Assembly (NCBI GenBank): GCA_028718045.1
Contig: JAQUMQ010000011.1
Location: forward strand, 1 to 14,471
DNA: 14,471 nt
Origin: Actinomycetota bacterium
Lineage (GTDB): Bacteria; Actinomycetota; Humimicrobiia; Humimicrobiales; Humimicrobiaceae
Reading direction: 5' to 3'
Positions 6,881 to 14,279 of the stretch are shown in pieces. Every line of letters starts with the position of its first letter. The first letter of the stretch is position 1. The notes beneath the pieces are model-generated. The model saw only the letters and a program-made list of their open reading frames with translations. It had not been told where the DNA came from and did not search any database. A program made the position numbers and the translations under genes.

Positions 6881-8908
6881 TTATGTGACATTTATAACCA
6901 TCATTGTCTGGTCATATTCAACAGTTTCCTCATTTGAAACCAGTATTTTTTCTACGATGCCATCATAATCGGAATTGATTTTATTCATAAGCTTCATTGC
7001 TTCAACTATGCATAAAGTATCGCCTTTTCTTATCCTTTTACCGACGTTAACAAAAGGAGACTCCCCGGGAGCCGGCGAAGTATAGAAAACGCCAACTATG
7101 GGAGATTTTATTTCGATTCTTTTTTTATTTTCTGACGGGTCTTCTGGTTTAATAGAAGTATTTTTTTCGGTTGCTTTCGATTGCTTTGTCAGATTTTCGG
7201 AAACCAAGTCCGAAGATTTTTCCATAGAATATAGAAGATTTTTTAATTTATCGAGTTCAAGGTTATCGGCCGGATTTTGTGTTTTTATATTGCCGCTTTT
7301 GTTTAAAGTCAACTTGATGTCGCCTGATTCAATTTTTATTTCATCAAGATTGCTGTTTTCGAGAAGTTCTATGATTTCTTTTATTTTTTCAATATCCAAA
7401 TTATTCAAATTCGTCATATTATTGTCCTTGCAATATTGTGCTTTTTCGTATTTTATTTCGTTTTCGTTATTAAAAAGGTTATTTTCATTTACCGGTTTTA
7501 TGGTATTTTTGAATTTTTCGCGTGTTAAATCACCGGATTCTTTTTCTCCCGGTCCCGTAAAAGGGTTTGACTGGAGTTTCTTTTTTTGTTTTAAAAGCTT
7601 TAATGTTCTGTCTGGGAAAAAACAATAACTTAATATATGTTCTTCATCCTGGGAATATTTTTTTAAATACGATTTGCAATTTTCATATAAATGTTCGTTT
7701 TTTGAACTTTGTATGTTTTCGGAAATTCCGTAATTTTTAAGAATATCTGTTATATTGTCATCAATTTTATCCGGTAATTTACCAAAAACTCCGTTAAGAA
7801 GCAGTTGCATTTCGTCGCTTATGATCTCCCACCTTTTATTGCTGATTAAAGTGTTTAAAATTGCCTGACCCCCTATAATCTGACCTATCGGAGTAGACAG
7901 CGAAGGATTCCCAACTTCTTTTTTTATTTTAAGTATTTCTTCAAAAACCAAATCGAACTTATCGATTGCGCCTATTTCTTCCAACTGATTTTCAAGCATA
8001 AGCATTAGCCAGCCGGGAAGCAGGTTTTTATCCATGTCAACGAAAGGTATGATATAAAAGGTATTCTTTTTTTGTATATGAGGATAAATATTTTTTTTGG
8101 CTAAATCATACAATTCATCTATTTTGTCGTTATTAAGCAAGTGATTTATTTCAAAGTTTTTTAAGCTTAAAATCAAGGGAAAAATTGTAGGCAAGCTGTT
8201 ATTGCAATATGGCGATGGAATGAAGCTTAAATTAATTCCGCTGCATCCGTTAACAATTGCTTCGAGATAATTTAAAACTTGAACTCCTTTTATATTCCGA
8301 GTATTCAAAAATACATCAAATTCGCTTGTTTTACCCAGGTTCATAAAAAGCTTTTTTGATTTATACGGAATAAGAATCGATTCCGTGTCTTTGATGCAAA
8401 CACTATCGCAACCCATGCTTTGCAGTTTCGCAACGAATTCAATATAAAACTCTTCTTTTTTATTTGAGTCATATATGATTGCACCCTGGCATTTTAAGTT
8501 GTTTTTTAATACTTCTTCGATGGTGAATTTAAGATTTTCGATGTCATTTAAAGCATCATATACACTGAATGCCGAAATTCCATTTTTTGATGAAATTCTG
8601 ATAAATTTTCTGATTATGTCCTTTGGATAATAATCGAAATCGACGAGATTTCTTGCTCCTATAGACGCCTGTAGAGGAGTAACGGATATTTTTGATTTGA
8701 TATACGATAATATTTCCCAAGGAGATTTATTAAAATTATTTGAAAGCATTCTTTCAAAACTGGCTCCTCCCCAAACTTCAAGACTTTCAAAACCTGCTTC
8801 GTCTATCAACTTTAGAATATAGTCAAAATTTTTGATGTTTATGATTTCGGGATTCGAATTTTGGAACATGTCCCTTATCGTGGTATCCGTAATTTTAATT
8901 TTTCTCAT
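6881..8908 (-). CDS. accB: Fusion of a degenerate OadA/PycB-like carboxyltransferase domain with AccB biotin carboxyl carrier protein
   Basis: The protein has 675 aa. Residues ~1-300 match the TIM-barrel carboxyltransferase of OadA/pyruvate carboxylase B (IRDMFQN, ESLEVWGGASFE, TPLQASIGARNL, FSVYDALNDIENL, DSVCIKD), and ~300-440 match the conserved PYC_OADA domain (TPIGQIIGGQAILNTL, DEEHILSYCFFPD). Residues ~441-497 are a charged linker. From Met498 it is a complete AccB: helix LDIEKIKEIIELLENSNLDE, linker, then the biotinyl domain with IKSPIVGVFY and VEAMKLM (biotinyl Lys639). Key carboxyltransferase residues are lost: the metal-binding HTH reads NTR (202-204), PGGQxTNL reads PGWLMLML (298-305, Thr to Leu303), and LLRGQN reads SIGARN (Arg to Gly84). 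Asp13, Gln16 and Lys173 remain. I infer an inactive or repurposed barrel attached to a working carrier that serves AccC/AccD. The ATG at 8906-8908 lacks a visible Shine-Dalgarno. An internal start at 7415-7417 could give free AccB. Confidence 0.85.
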   Translation of the reverse strand: MRKIKITDTTIRDMFQNSNPEIINIKNFDYILKLIDEAGFESLEVWGGASFERMLSNNFNKSPWEILSYIKSKISVTPLQASIGARNLVDFDYYPKDIIRKFIRISSKNGISAFSVYDALNDIENLKFTIEEVLKNNLKCQGAIIYDSNKKEEFYIEFVAKLQSMGCDSVCIKDTESILIPYKSKKLFMNLGKTSEFDVFLNTRNIKGVQVLNYLEAIVNGCSGINLSFIPSPYCNNSLPTIFPLILSLKNFEINHLLNNDKIDELYDLAKKNIYPHIQKKNTFYIIPFVDMDKNLLPGWLMLMLENQLEEIGAIDKFDLVFEEILKIKKEVGNPSLSTPIGQIIGGQAILNTLISNKRWEIISDEMQLLLNGVFGKLPDKIDDNITDILKNYGISENIQSSKNEHLYENCKSYLKKYSQDEEHILSYCFFPDRTLKLLKQKKKLQSNPFTGPGEKESGDLTREKFKNTIKPVNENNLFNNENEIKYEKAQYCKDNNMTNLNNLDIEKIKEIIELLENSNLDEIKIESGDIKLTLNKSGNIKTQNPADNLELDKLKNLLYSMEKSSDLVSENLTKQSKATEKNTSIKPEDPSENKKRIEIKSPIVGVFYTSPAPGESPFVNVGKRIRKGDTLCIVEAMKLMNKINSDYDGIVEKILVSNEETVEYDQTMMVINVT
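7415..7429 (-). promoter_or_regulatory. Internal ribosome binding site and ATG for a free 178-aa AccB
   Basis: On the - strand AAGGA (7425-7429), a 7-nt spacer and ATG (7415-7417) occur in frame inside the fusion gene. The Met is residue 498, exactly where AccB homology begins (MTNLNNLDIEKIKEIIELL). The product, encoded at 6881-7417, would be 178 aa, close to the normal AccB length of about 150-180 aa. Confidence 0.55.
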
Positions 8909-8962
8909 GTTTTTAAATAAGTTGGTTTGATTATCATGAAGTTTAAAGTATAAAAATCATGT

Positions 8963-9619
8963 TTATCGGATATATTTTTTATGGTTTTTTGTCACGTTTT
9001 TTGTTATATTTGCTTTCCAGATCAAGACGGAATCAACAGCTATAAAAAGTTTTATAAGTTCGATTGTGACAAAAGGTTTGACAGCGATATCAAATACTTT
9101 TAAAGCTAAAGTTTTGAATGCTGCTTGACGGCAACCGGAATATAGCAACCCAAATAAATGAACGTATCCCAAAAAGTAAATGATAAATAATCCGCTCATG
9201 CAAGCAGCAATAATCAGATATGTTTTTTCTTTCACAATGTTTTCGAAATTTTCAAAAATATAACCGGTTATGTAAGCCGCGAAAACAAAGCCCAGCAAAT
9301 AACCGCCTGTTACACCCGTTATTGCAACTGGGCCGCTTCTAAATCCTGCAAAAACCGGAAAACCTATAATTCCAATCAGTAAATAAGCAGTCTGACTCAT
9401 TAAGGCAAATCTACTGCCTAAAAATATTCCTGATAATAAAACAGTAATTGTCTGCAAGGTTATAGGAACCGGGGATATGGCTGTATAAATAAAAATATTT
9501 GCGGACGCAGCCATTGCCAATACAAAAGCCAAGGCAAAAATTAATTTAAAAACTATATTGTTCTTATCAATAAAGATTGTGTTTAATTTGACTGTCGATA
9601 TACTTTCATGTGTTTTCAT
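8963..9619 (-). CDS. bioY: BioY family biotin transporter (ECF S component)
   Basis: This ~218-aa integral membrane protein takes up biotin, usually as the substrate-binding S component of an energy-coupling-factor transporter. Family hallmarks are SPVPITLQTITVLLSGIFLG, then QTAYLLIGIIGFPVFAGF with a downstream TGVTGGYLLGFVFAAYITG. About six hydrophobic segments are visible, ending in a basic cytoplasmic tail (KNVTKNHKKYIR). The ATP-binding and T components (EcfA/EcfT) are not in the window. It sits between birA and the AccB fusion gene, all on the - strand, which fits biotin supply for AccB. I prefer the ATG at 9617-9619 because AGGA (9628-9631) lies 8 nt before it. The upstream TTG at 9635-9637 would add six residues but that AGGA would then lie inside the coding sequence. 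Confidence 0.88.
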   Translation of the reverse strand: MKTHESISTVKLNTIFIDKNNIVFKLIFALAFVLAMAASANIFIYTAISPVPITLQTITVLLSGIFLGSRFALMSQTAYLLIGIIGFPVFAGFRSGPVAITGVTGGYLLGFVFAAYITGYIFENFENIVKEKTYLIIAACMSGLFIIYFLGYVHLFGLLYSGCRQAAFKTLALKVFDIAVKPFVTIELIKLFIAVDSVLIWKANITKNVTKNHKKYIR

Positions 9620-9799
9620 ATTTGTTTTCCTGATCAAATTTTTATAAAAATTATTTTTAAATCATAATCTTTTGTATCCAAAATAAATAAAAATTACGCA
9701 TATTTAGTCGGACCTGATTTCAAAATGAAAAGACGCTTGCTATTTTATTTGGTTTCAATCCGAAGGTTTATAAAATTTTTGATGTAATATTAAAAGGTT

Positions 9800-10498
9800 T
9801 TAAATTGAAATCGAATTTTCGATTTTTGAAAAAATACTTTTCAAATCATGAAATTGCAGGTATCTGTCATAATTTTTTTCGAAATTTTCCATAATGTTTG
9901 CAAGAATATGTTCTCTGTCGATATCTCTTTTTAATATTTCTTTTAATGAAATTGCATTGCTGATTAAATTGTTTTCTTTTTCCGAAAGATTAACAAACGT
10001 ATTATTTGCGTTTAAGCCCGCTCCGATATTTAAAAACGAAGCCGATTTATGGCAATTTAATTCCGATAATATTCCGCAAACCTTATTGTGCTTTTTATGG
10101 TTTTCATAATACAAATCATTAGGCCATTTGATTTTTATATTAATGCCATATTTATTTTTTAATACCTCTAATATTGATATCGCCATTATCATATTGGCTT
10201 TGTCGATATCAGAAGGTTTTAGTTTTAAAACAAGTATCAACGTAAACCATAAACCGCCGGGTGGAGAAAACCAGCTTTTATGATTTCTTCCCCTGCCTTT
10301 TGATTGAACTTCCGAAATAATCAAGGTTCCGTTTAGATTTTTTAAAAAAACGTCTGTTTTTTTTAATTTTACAGCTTTATCTTCTAGCTTAACCGCATGT
10401 TCGTTTGTAGAGCTTATGCTTTTAAAATATAATATTTTTTTTCCGCAATATTCGGTTTTGCAAAGAGCTGAAAATTTTTTCTTGTCAAAATGTTTCAT
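9800..10498 (-). CDS. birA: Biotin--[acetyl-CoA-carboxylase] ligase, short monofunctional form
   Basis: This 232-aa enzyme forms biotinyl-AMP and attaches biotin to the carrier Lys, here most likely Lys639 of the neighbouring AccB fusion. Visible motifs: SISSTNEHA, SEVQSKGRGRNHKSWFSPPGGLWFT (adenylation loop and biotin site, read in two overlapping parts), IKWPNDLYY, KVCGILSEL, and NIGAGLNANN. There is no N-terminal helix-turn-helix, so it cannot repress biotin genes as E. coli BirA does. The protein stops soon after FEKNYDRYLQFHDLKSIF, where the small C-terminal beta domain of BirA would normally begin. I found no continuation in the other - strand frames, so that domain seems lost rather than frameshifted. 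It is the first gene of the leftward biotin block. The start ATG has no Shine-Dalgarno. Confidence 0.87.
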   Translation of the reverse strand: MKHFDKKKFSALCKTEYCGKKILYFKSISSTNEHAVKLEDKAVKLKKTDVFLKNLNGTLIISEVQSKGRGRNHKSWFSPPGGLWFTLILVLKLKPSDIDKANMIMAISILEVLKNKYGINIKIKWPNDLYYENHKKHNKVCGILSELNCHKSASFLNIGAGLNANNTFVNLSEKENNLISNAISLKEILKRDIDREHILANIMENFEKNYDRYLQFHDLKSIFSKIENSISI

Positions 10499-10519
10499 TT
10501 CATATTTTTGTTAGCTTGG

Positions 10520-10525
10520 ATTATA
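10520..10525 (-). promoter_or_regulatory. Candidate -10 element of the birA promoter
   Basis: A perfect TATAAT on the - strand lies 21 bp before the birA start. No good -35 is seen 17 nt away (AGTGGA at 10543-10548). If used, transcription would start near 10513 and leave a leader of only ~15 nt, which would fit the lack of a Shine-Dalgarno. Confidence 0.35.
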
Positions 10526-10600
10526 TTGGTTATTTATTTTTATCCACTATTTTTCATAAAGCCCGGAAAAATAATATTTTAAATCCTGATAAAGTCTTTT

Positions 10601-10629
10601 TTATGATTTTAAAATTTTTATTTTATAAT
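10601..10629 (+). promoter_or_regulatory. Candidate promoter of the fabZ operon
   Basis: A perfect TATAAT at 10624-10629 has TTATGA (3 of 6 to the -35 consensus) 17 nt upstream at 10601-10606. The leader to fabZ would be about 115 nt. The region is very AT-rich, so chance matches are likely. I saw no FapR-type or FabT-type operator palindrome here. Confidence 0.3.
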
Positions 10630-10750
10630 TTCAAAAACAATATATATAACTCCTTCATCAAGTTTATTTAAGCTGAAACTATAAAAAAAAGCTATCGTCA
10701 GAAAAGTACAAAGCATTTTATAAAATCATTTACACTGAAAGAGAGAAAAA

Positions 10751-11179
10751 TTGAATAAATTAAACAGAAATGAAATTGAGAAGATTTTACCTCACAGGCA
10801 CCCATTTCTTTTTATTGATGAAGTCACTGATTTCGTTCCTGGCGAATATGCTAAAGGTTTAAAATATGTAAGCAAAGATGAATATTATTTCAAAGGTCAT
10901 TTTCCCGGCAATCCTATTATGCCCGGTGTGATTCTCGTTGAGGTTTTAGCCCAAGTTGGAGCAGTAATAGTACTTACCATTGAAAAATTCAAAGGCAAAA
11001 TTGTGCTTTTTGCGGGAATAGAAAAAGCAAGATTTAAAAAGATAGTAAAACCGGGGGATCTTCTTGATATCGAAGTAAAAATCACGAATTTAAAGCTTAA
11101 TGTCGGCAAAGGCGTTGGTCAAATAAAGGTCGGTAAAGAAACGGCATGCAATGCAGAAGTTCTTTTTTCAATTGTTTAA
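10751..11179 (+). CDS. fabZ: 3-hydroxyacyl-ACP dehydratase FabZ
   Basis: This 142-aa hot-dog-fold enzyme removes water from 3-hydroxyacyl-ACP to give trans-2-enoyl-ACP in type II fatty acid synthesis. It has ILPHRHPFLFIDEV (12-25) and the catalytic helix GHFPGNPIMPGVILVEVLAQ (49-68) with His50 and Glu64, matching the FabZ His/Glu pair. Glu rather than Asp at position 64 favours FabZ over FabA. Length is typical. The start is TTG at 10751, supported by a purine-rich GAAAGAGAG about 5 nt upstream and by the absence of a usable in-frame ATG. It heads the rightward fab operon. Confidence 0.94.
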   Translation: MNKLNRNEIEKILPHRHPFLFIDEVTDFVPGEYAKGLKYVSKDEYYFKGHFPGNPIMPGVILVEVLAQVGAVIVLTIEKFKGKIVLFAGIEKARFKKIVKPGDLLDIEVKITNLKLNVGKGVGQIKVGKETACNAEVLFSIV

Positions 11180-11212
11180 ATCGTTTTTTTACGTGAAAGG
11201 TAAGCAATAAAA

Positions 11213-12220
11213 ATGGATAACAAAAGAGGTAAAATCGTTCTGATGTATCCCGGTCAGGGATCTCAATATATTGGTATGGGTTCGGACTACCTTAGCTGCA
11301 TGGATGATTTTAAAAGCTATTTTAATTTAGCTTCCGATATGATGCAGGAAGATCTTCTTGCGATAATTTTTGATAAAAACGACTTGGGTTTTAAACTTGA
11401 AAATACCCTTTACAGTCAGGTTTCGATTTATACATTAAGTGCGCTCATAAATGATTATCTTTTTAAAAACTGTTTTTTTAAAAAAAATGACGTTTTTGCC
11501 TTAACAGGTCATAGTTTAGGTGATTACAGTGCGCTTTATGCAAGCAGATGTTTTGATTTTGTCGAAGGACTTGAACTTGTAAATAAAAGGGGCAGATTAA
11601 TGGCTGAAATTAATGAAGACATGAGTGGTATGATGGCTGCCGTTTTGGGAACAGATTTGAACGCAATAGAAAGCGTTTTAAGTGATTTCAAAAAAGAATA
11701 TGGCAAAGAAGTTTTTGTTGCAAATTACAATGACTACAACCAAATTGTAATAAGCGGTATTCGCAACGATATGGAAAATGCCATAGAATTTTTAAAAGGA
11801 AAAGGGATAAGAAAAATTATTCCGCTTAAAGTAAAAATCGCTTCACACACACCTTTAATGAAGTCGGTTGCGATAAATATGGAAAATTATATAAAAAATA
11901 TGAATCTCAATAATCCGTGTATTAATTTTTACTCTGCAACTTCGTTGGGCTATCGAGGAAAGGAAGAGTTGGGTTCTGTTTTAAAAAATCAACTTACAAG
12001 CAGGATAAACTGGGTAAAGACAATCGAATATCTGATATTTGAAGAAGAGGTTGATATTTTTATAGAAATCGGTCCCGGTAAGGTTTTGTCCGGACTCGTA
12101 AAAAGAATTTCCGAAAAAAATAACAAGAAGATATTTATTTTTAATACGGATAGGATGTCTGACATAAATGATTTAAAAAAATTTTTAAATCATTTTTTTA
12201 TAAATCAAACAGTTCGTTAG
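11213..12220 (+). CDS. fabD: Malonyl-CoA:ACP transacylase FabD
   Basis: This 335-aa enzyme moves malonyl from CoA to acyl carrier protein, loading the product of acetyl-CoA carboxylase into the pathway. It has MYPGQGSQYIGMG with the oxyanion-hole Gln (14-18), nucleophile Ser101 in LTGHSLGDYSALYAS, Arg126 in KRGRLM, catalytic His212 in ASHTPLM, and the closing EIGPGKVLSGLVKR. It is slightly longer than the usual ~310 aa, with a Lys/Asn-rich C-terminus. The ATG at 11213 follows GAAAGG at 11195-11200. Spacing to fabZ is 33 bp, so the two are in one operon. Confidence 0.93.
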   Translation: MDNKRGKIVLMYPGQGSQYIGMGSDYLSCMDDFKSYFNLASDMMQEDLLAIIFDKNDLGFKLENTLYSQVSIYTLSALINDYLFKNCFFKKNDVFALTGHSLGDYSALYASRCFDFVEGLELVNKRGRLMAEINEDMSGMMAAVLGTDLNAIESVLSDFKKEYGKEVFVANYNDYNQIVISGIRNDMENAIEFLKGKGIRKIIPLKVKIASHTPLMKSVAINMENYIKNMNLNNPCINFYSATSLGYRGKEELGSVLKNQLTSRINWVKTIEYLIFEEEVDIFIEIGPGKVLSGLVKRISEKNNKKIFIFNTDRMSDINDLKKFLNHFFINQTVR

Positions 12221-12242
12221 TTTAATAAGTGGTGAATTAAAT

Positions 12243-12989
12243 ATGAGACTTAAAGAAAAAATTTGTATAGTAACGGGTGGAGCAAGGGGTATAGGAAAGG
12301 AAATATGCAGTTATTTTATACAAGAAGGCGCTATTGTTTGCTTTTTTGACCTGGATGAAGATAAAGCTTTAAAGACGCTAAATGAATTAAATCAGGATCC
12401 CGAATACCCAAAAGCATATTTTTTTAAGGTAAATGTTACAGATGAAAAATCCGTGGAAAGTATAGTGGAAAAAATAATAAAAAAATTTGGCAGAATCGAT
12501 ATTTTAATAAATAATGCCGGGATTACTTGCGATAATTTGATTTTGAGAATGAGTCTTGAGGAATGGGGAAGAGTTGTCGATGTAAATCTGACAGGGACTT
12601 TTATTTGTTCAAAACATGTATCGAGGCACATGGTTCGGCAAAAAAGCGGAAAGATCGTAAACATGTCTTCGGTGATCGGTATAAGAGGAAACATAGGACA
12701 ATGTAATTACTCTGCTTCAAAAGCGGGAGTCATAGGTCTTACCAAGTCCTTAGCTAAAGAGCTGGCGAGCAGAAACATCAATGTAAATGCAATTGCACCA
12801 GGCTTCATAGAAACCGAAATGACCGAGAAAATAAACGAAAAATTCAAGGAAAAAATAATATCAATGATACCAAACGGTAAGCTTGGAACGGTCGAAGATG
12901 TGGCAAAAACTGCGTTGTTTCTTGCATCGGAGGATTCGGCATATATAACGGGGACCGTAATAAATTTGGACGGAGGCATGGGTATATAA
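12243..12989 (+). CDS. fabG: 3-oxoacyl-ACP reductase FabG
   Basis: This 248-aa short-chain dehydrogenase reduces 3-oxoacyl-ACP with NADPH. The Rossmann loop TGGARGIG (11-18), NNAG (90-93), Asn115 in VVDVNLTGTF, and the catalytic Ser143, Tyr156 and Lys160 are all present with the usual FabG spacing. The C-terminus has APGFIETEMT and the closing GTVINLDGGMGI. GGTGA (12231-12235) lies 7 nt before the ATG. Its stop codon overlaps the fabF start by one base. The SDR family is broad, but the position between fabD and fabF makes FabG secure. Confidence 0.94.
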   Translation: MRLKEKICIVTGGARGIGKEICSYFIQEGAIVCFFDLDEDKALKTLNELNQDPEYPKAYFFKVNVTDEKSVESIVEKIIKKFGRIDILINNAGITCDNLILRMSLEEWGRVVDVNLTGTFICSKHVSRHMVRQKSGKIVNMSSVIGIRGNIGQCNYSASKAGVIGLTKSLAKELASRNINVNAIAPGFIETEMTEKINEKFKEKIISMIPNGKLGTVEDVAKTALFLASEDSAYITGTVINLDGGMGI

Positions 12990-14248
12990 TGATGAATAGA
13001 TCAAAAGGCAGTGCAAGAGTAGTGATAACAGGCATGGGTACCGTAAACAGTATCGGTCTTTCGATATCTGAGTTTTGGAACAATCTTTTGGCTGGAAAAT
13101 CAGGAATTTCGAAAATAGAAAGTTTTGATACCGAAAAAATAGATTCAAAAATTGCCGGACAGGTAAATAATTTCGATCCTCAAGATTATATGAATGCCAA
13201 AGAATCTAAAAGAATGGATAGGTTTTCACAGTTTGCCGTAGCTGCTTCACTTATGGCGCTTGAAGACAGTAAACTGAAAATAAACGAATCAAATTGCAAT
13301 GATATAGGGGTTTTTATAGGAAGCGGAGTCGGAGGACTTGCAACGATCGAAGAGCAAAACCAAAGACTTCTTGAGAAAGGCGCCGACAGGGTTAGCCCGT
13401 TTCTTGTACCTATGATGATATGCAATATGGCTTCCGCGCAAGTGTCCATTCTTACCGGTGCGAAAGGTCCAATAAGTACCATAACAACGGCCTGTGCAGC
13501 AAGTTCTAATGCAATAGGAGATTCATTTGAAGTTATTAAAAGAGGAGCGGCAAACATCATGATAGCCGGAGGAAGCGAAGCAGCGATAACGCCGCTTGGT
13601 ATGGCCGGTTTTTCATCTATGCATGCCCTGTCTATCAGAAATGATGAACCAAAGAAAGCTTCGAGGCCATTCGAGAAAGACAGAGACGGATTTGTGATGG
13701 GAGAGGGAAGCGGCATATTGATATTGGAAGAATTAACCCATGCAATGAAAAGAGATGCCCATATTTATGCCGAAATAGTAGGTTACGGGCTTTCCGGTGA
13801 AGCCTTTCATATCACAGCTCTCGAGGAGTCTGGAATAAACGTAATGAGATGCATGGAAAATTGTCTTAAGGAAGCCGGAATTGAAAAAGAGGAAGTTGAT
13901 TATATAAACGCACACGGAACTTCAACTCCTCTAAATGATCTTGTCGAAACCAATGCAATAAAAAAATATTTTCAAGACCATGCTTATAAGTTAAATATTA
14001 GCTCAACGAAGTCAATGCATGGACATTGCCTGGGGGCTGCGGGTGGCGTCGAATCCGTTGCAACGATTCTGGCAATTAAAAACGAGAAAATACCGCCTAC
14101 CATTAATTATTTTAATCCTGATGAAAATTGTGATTTGAATTACACACCCAATAATTTTATAAGTAAGAAAATAAATGTAGCATTAAAGAATTCAATGGGA
14201 TTCGGTGGACACAATGTGACAATTGCATTTAAAAAATTTGATTACTAA
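12989..14248 (+). CDS. fabF: 3-oxoacyl-ACP synthase II FabF
   Basis: This 419-aa condensing enzyme elongates acyl-ACP with malonyl-ACP. It shows the Cys-His-His triad: Cys169 in TTACAASSNA, His309 in NAHGTSTPLND, and His346 in STKSMHGHCLGAAGG, with Lys341. Gate-loop Phe405 is in NSMGFGGHN. The usual SMTGHLLG reads SMHGHCLG, and the HITALEESG loop differs from the common HxTxP form; both are mild variations outside the triad. The start overlaps the fabG stop as TAATG, and GGAGG at 12972-12976 precedes it, so the two are translationally coupled. In many operons acpP sits between fabG and fabF; here it does not. Confidence 0.94.
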   Translation: MMNRSKGSARVVITGMGTVNSIGLSISEFWNNLLAGKSGISKIESFDTEKIDSKIAGQVNNFDPQDYMNAKESKRMDRFSQFAVAASLMALEDSKLKINESNCNDIGVFIGSGVGGLATIEEQNQRLLEKGADRVSPFLVPMMICNMASAQVSILTGAKGPISTITTACAASSNAIGDSFEVIKRGAANIMIAGGSEAAITPLGMAGFSSMHALSIRNDEPKKASRPFEKDRDGFVMGEGSGILILEELTHAMKRDAHIYAEIVGYGLSGEAFHITALEESGINVMRCMENCLKEAGIEKEEVDYINAHGTSTPLNDLVETNAIKKYFQDHAYKLNISSTKSMHGHCLGAAGGVESVATILAIKNEKIPPTINYFNPDENCDLNYTPNNFISKKINVALKNSMGFGGHNVTIAFKKFDY

Positions 14249-14279
14249 TATTATTTTTTATTTTGAGGATTCTTTAAAT

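Noticed and set aside
7098..7628. 176-codon open frame on the + strand opposite the AccB fusion gene
   Set aside because: It is Phe/Ser/Leu-rich low-complexity protein antisense to a well-supported gene with recognisable domains, and has no ribosome binding site or family resemblance.
6881..8908. Calling the 675-aa gene a normal oxaloacetate decarboxylase or pyruvate carboxylase B subunit
   Set aside because: The metal-binding His pair, catalytic Thr and substrate Arg are replaced, and the C-terminal part is AccB-like, so ordinary OadA/PycB activity is unlikely.
9638..9799. Possible RNA element or tRNA-like sequence between bioY and birA
   Set aside because: Only short imperfect repeats (TTTCAAAATGAAA, GGTTTCAATCC) are visible; no cloverleaf, riboswitch core or terminator can be supported.
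10499..10750. FapR-like, FabT-like or biotin-operator palindrome in the divergent region
   Set aside because: I saw only an AT palindrome (ATTTTATAAAAT near 10715-10726) that does not match these operators; BirA here also lacks a DNA-binding domain.
13186..13716. 176-codon frame on the - strand inside fabF
   Set aside because: It lies antisense to the FabF active-site region and has no family resemblance.
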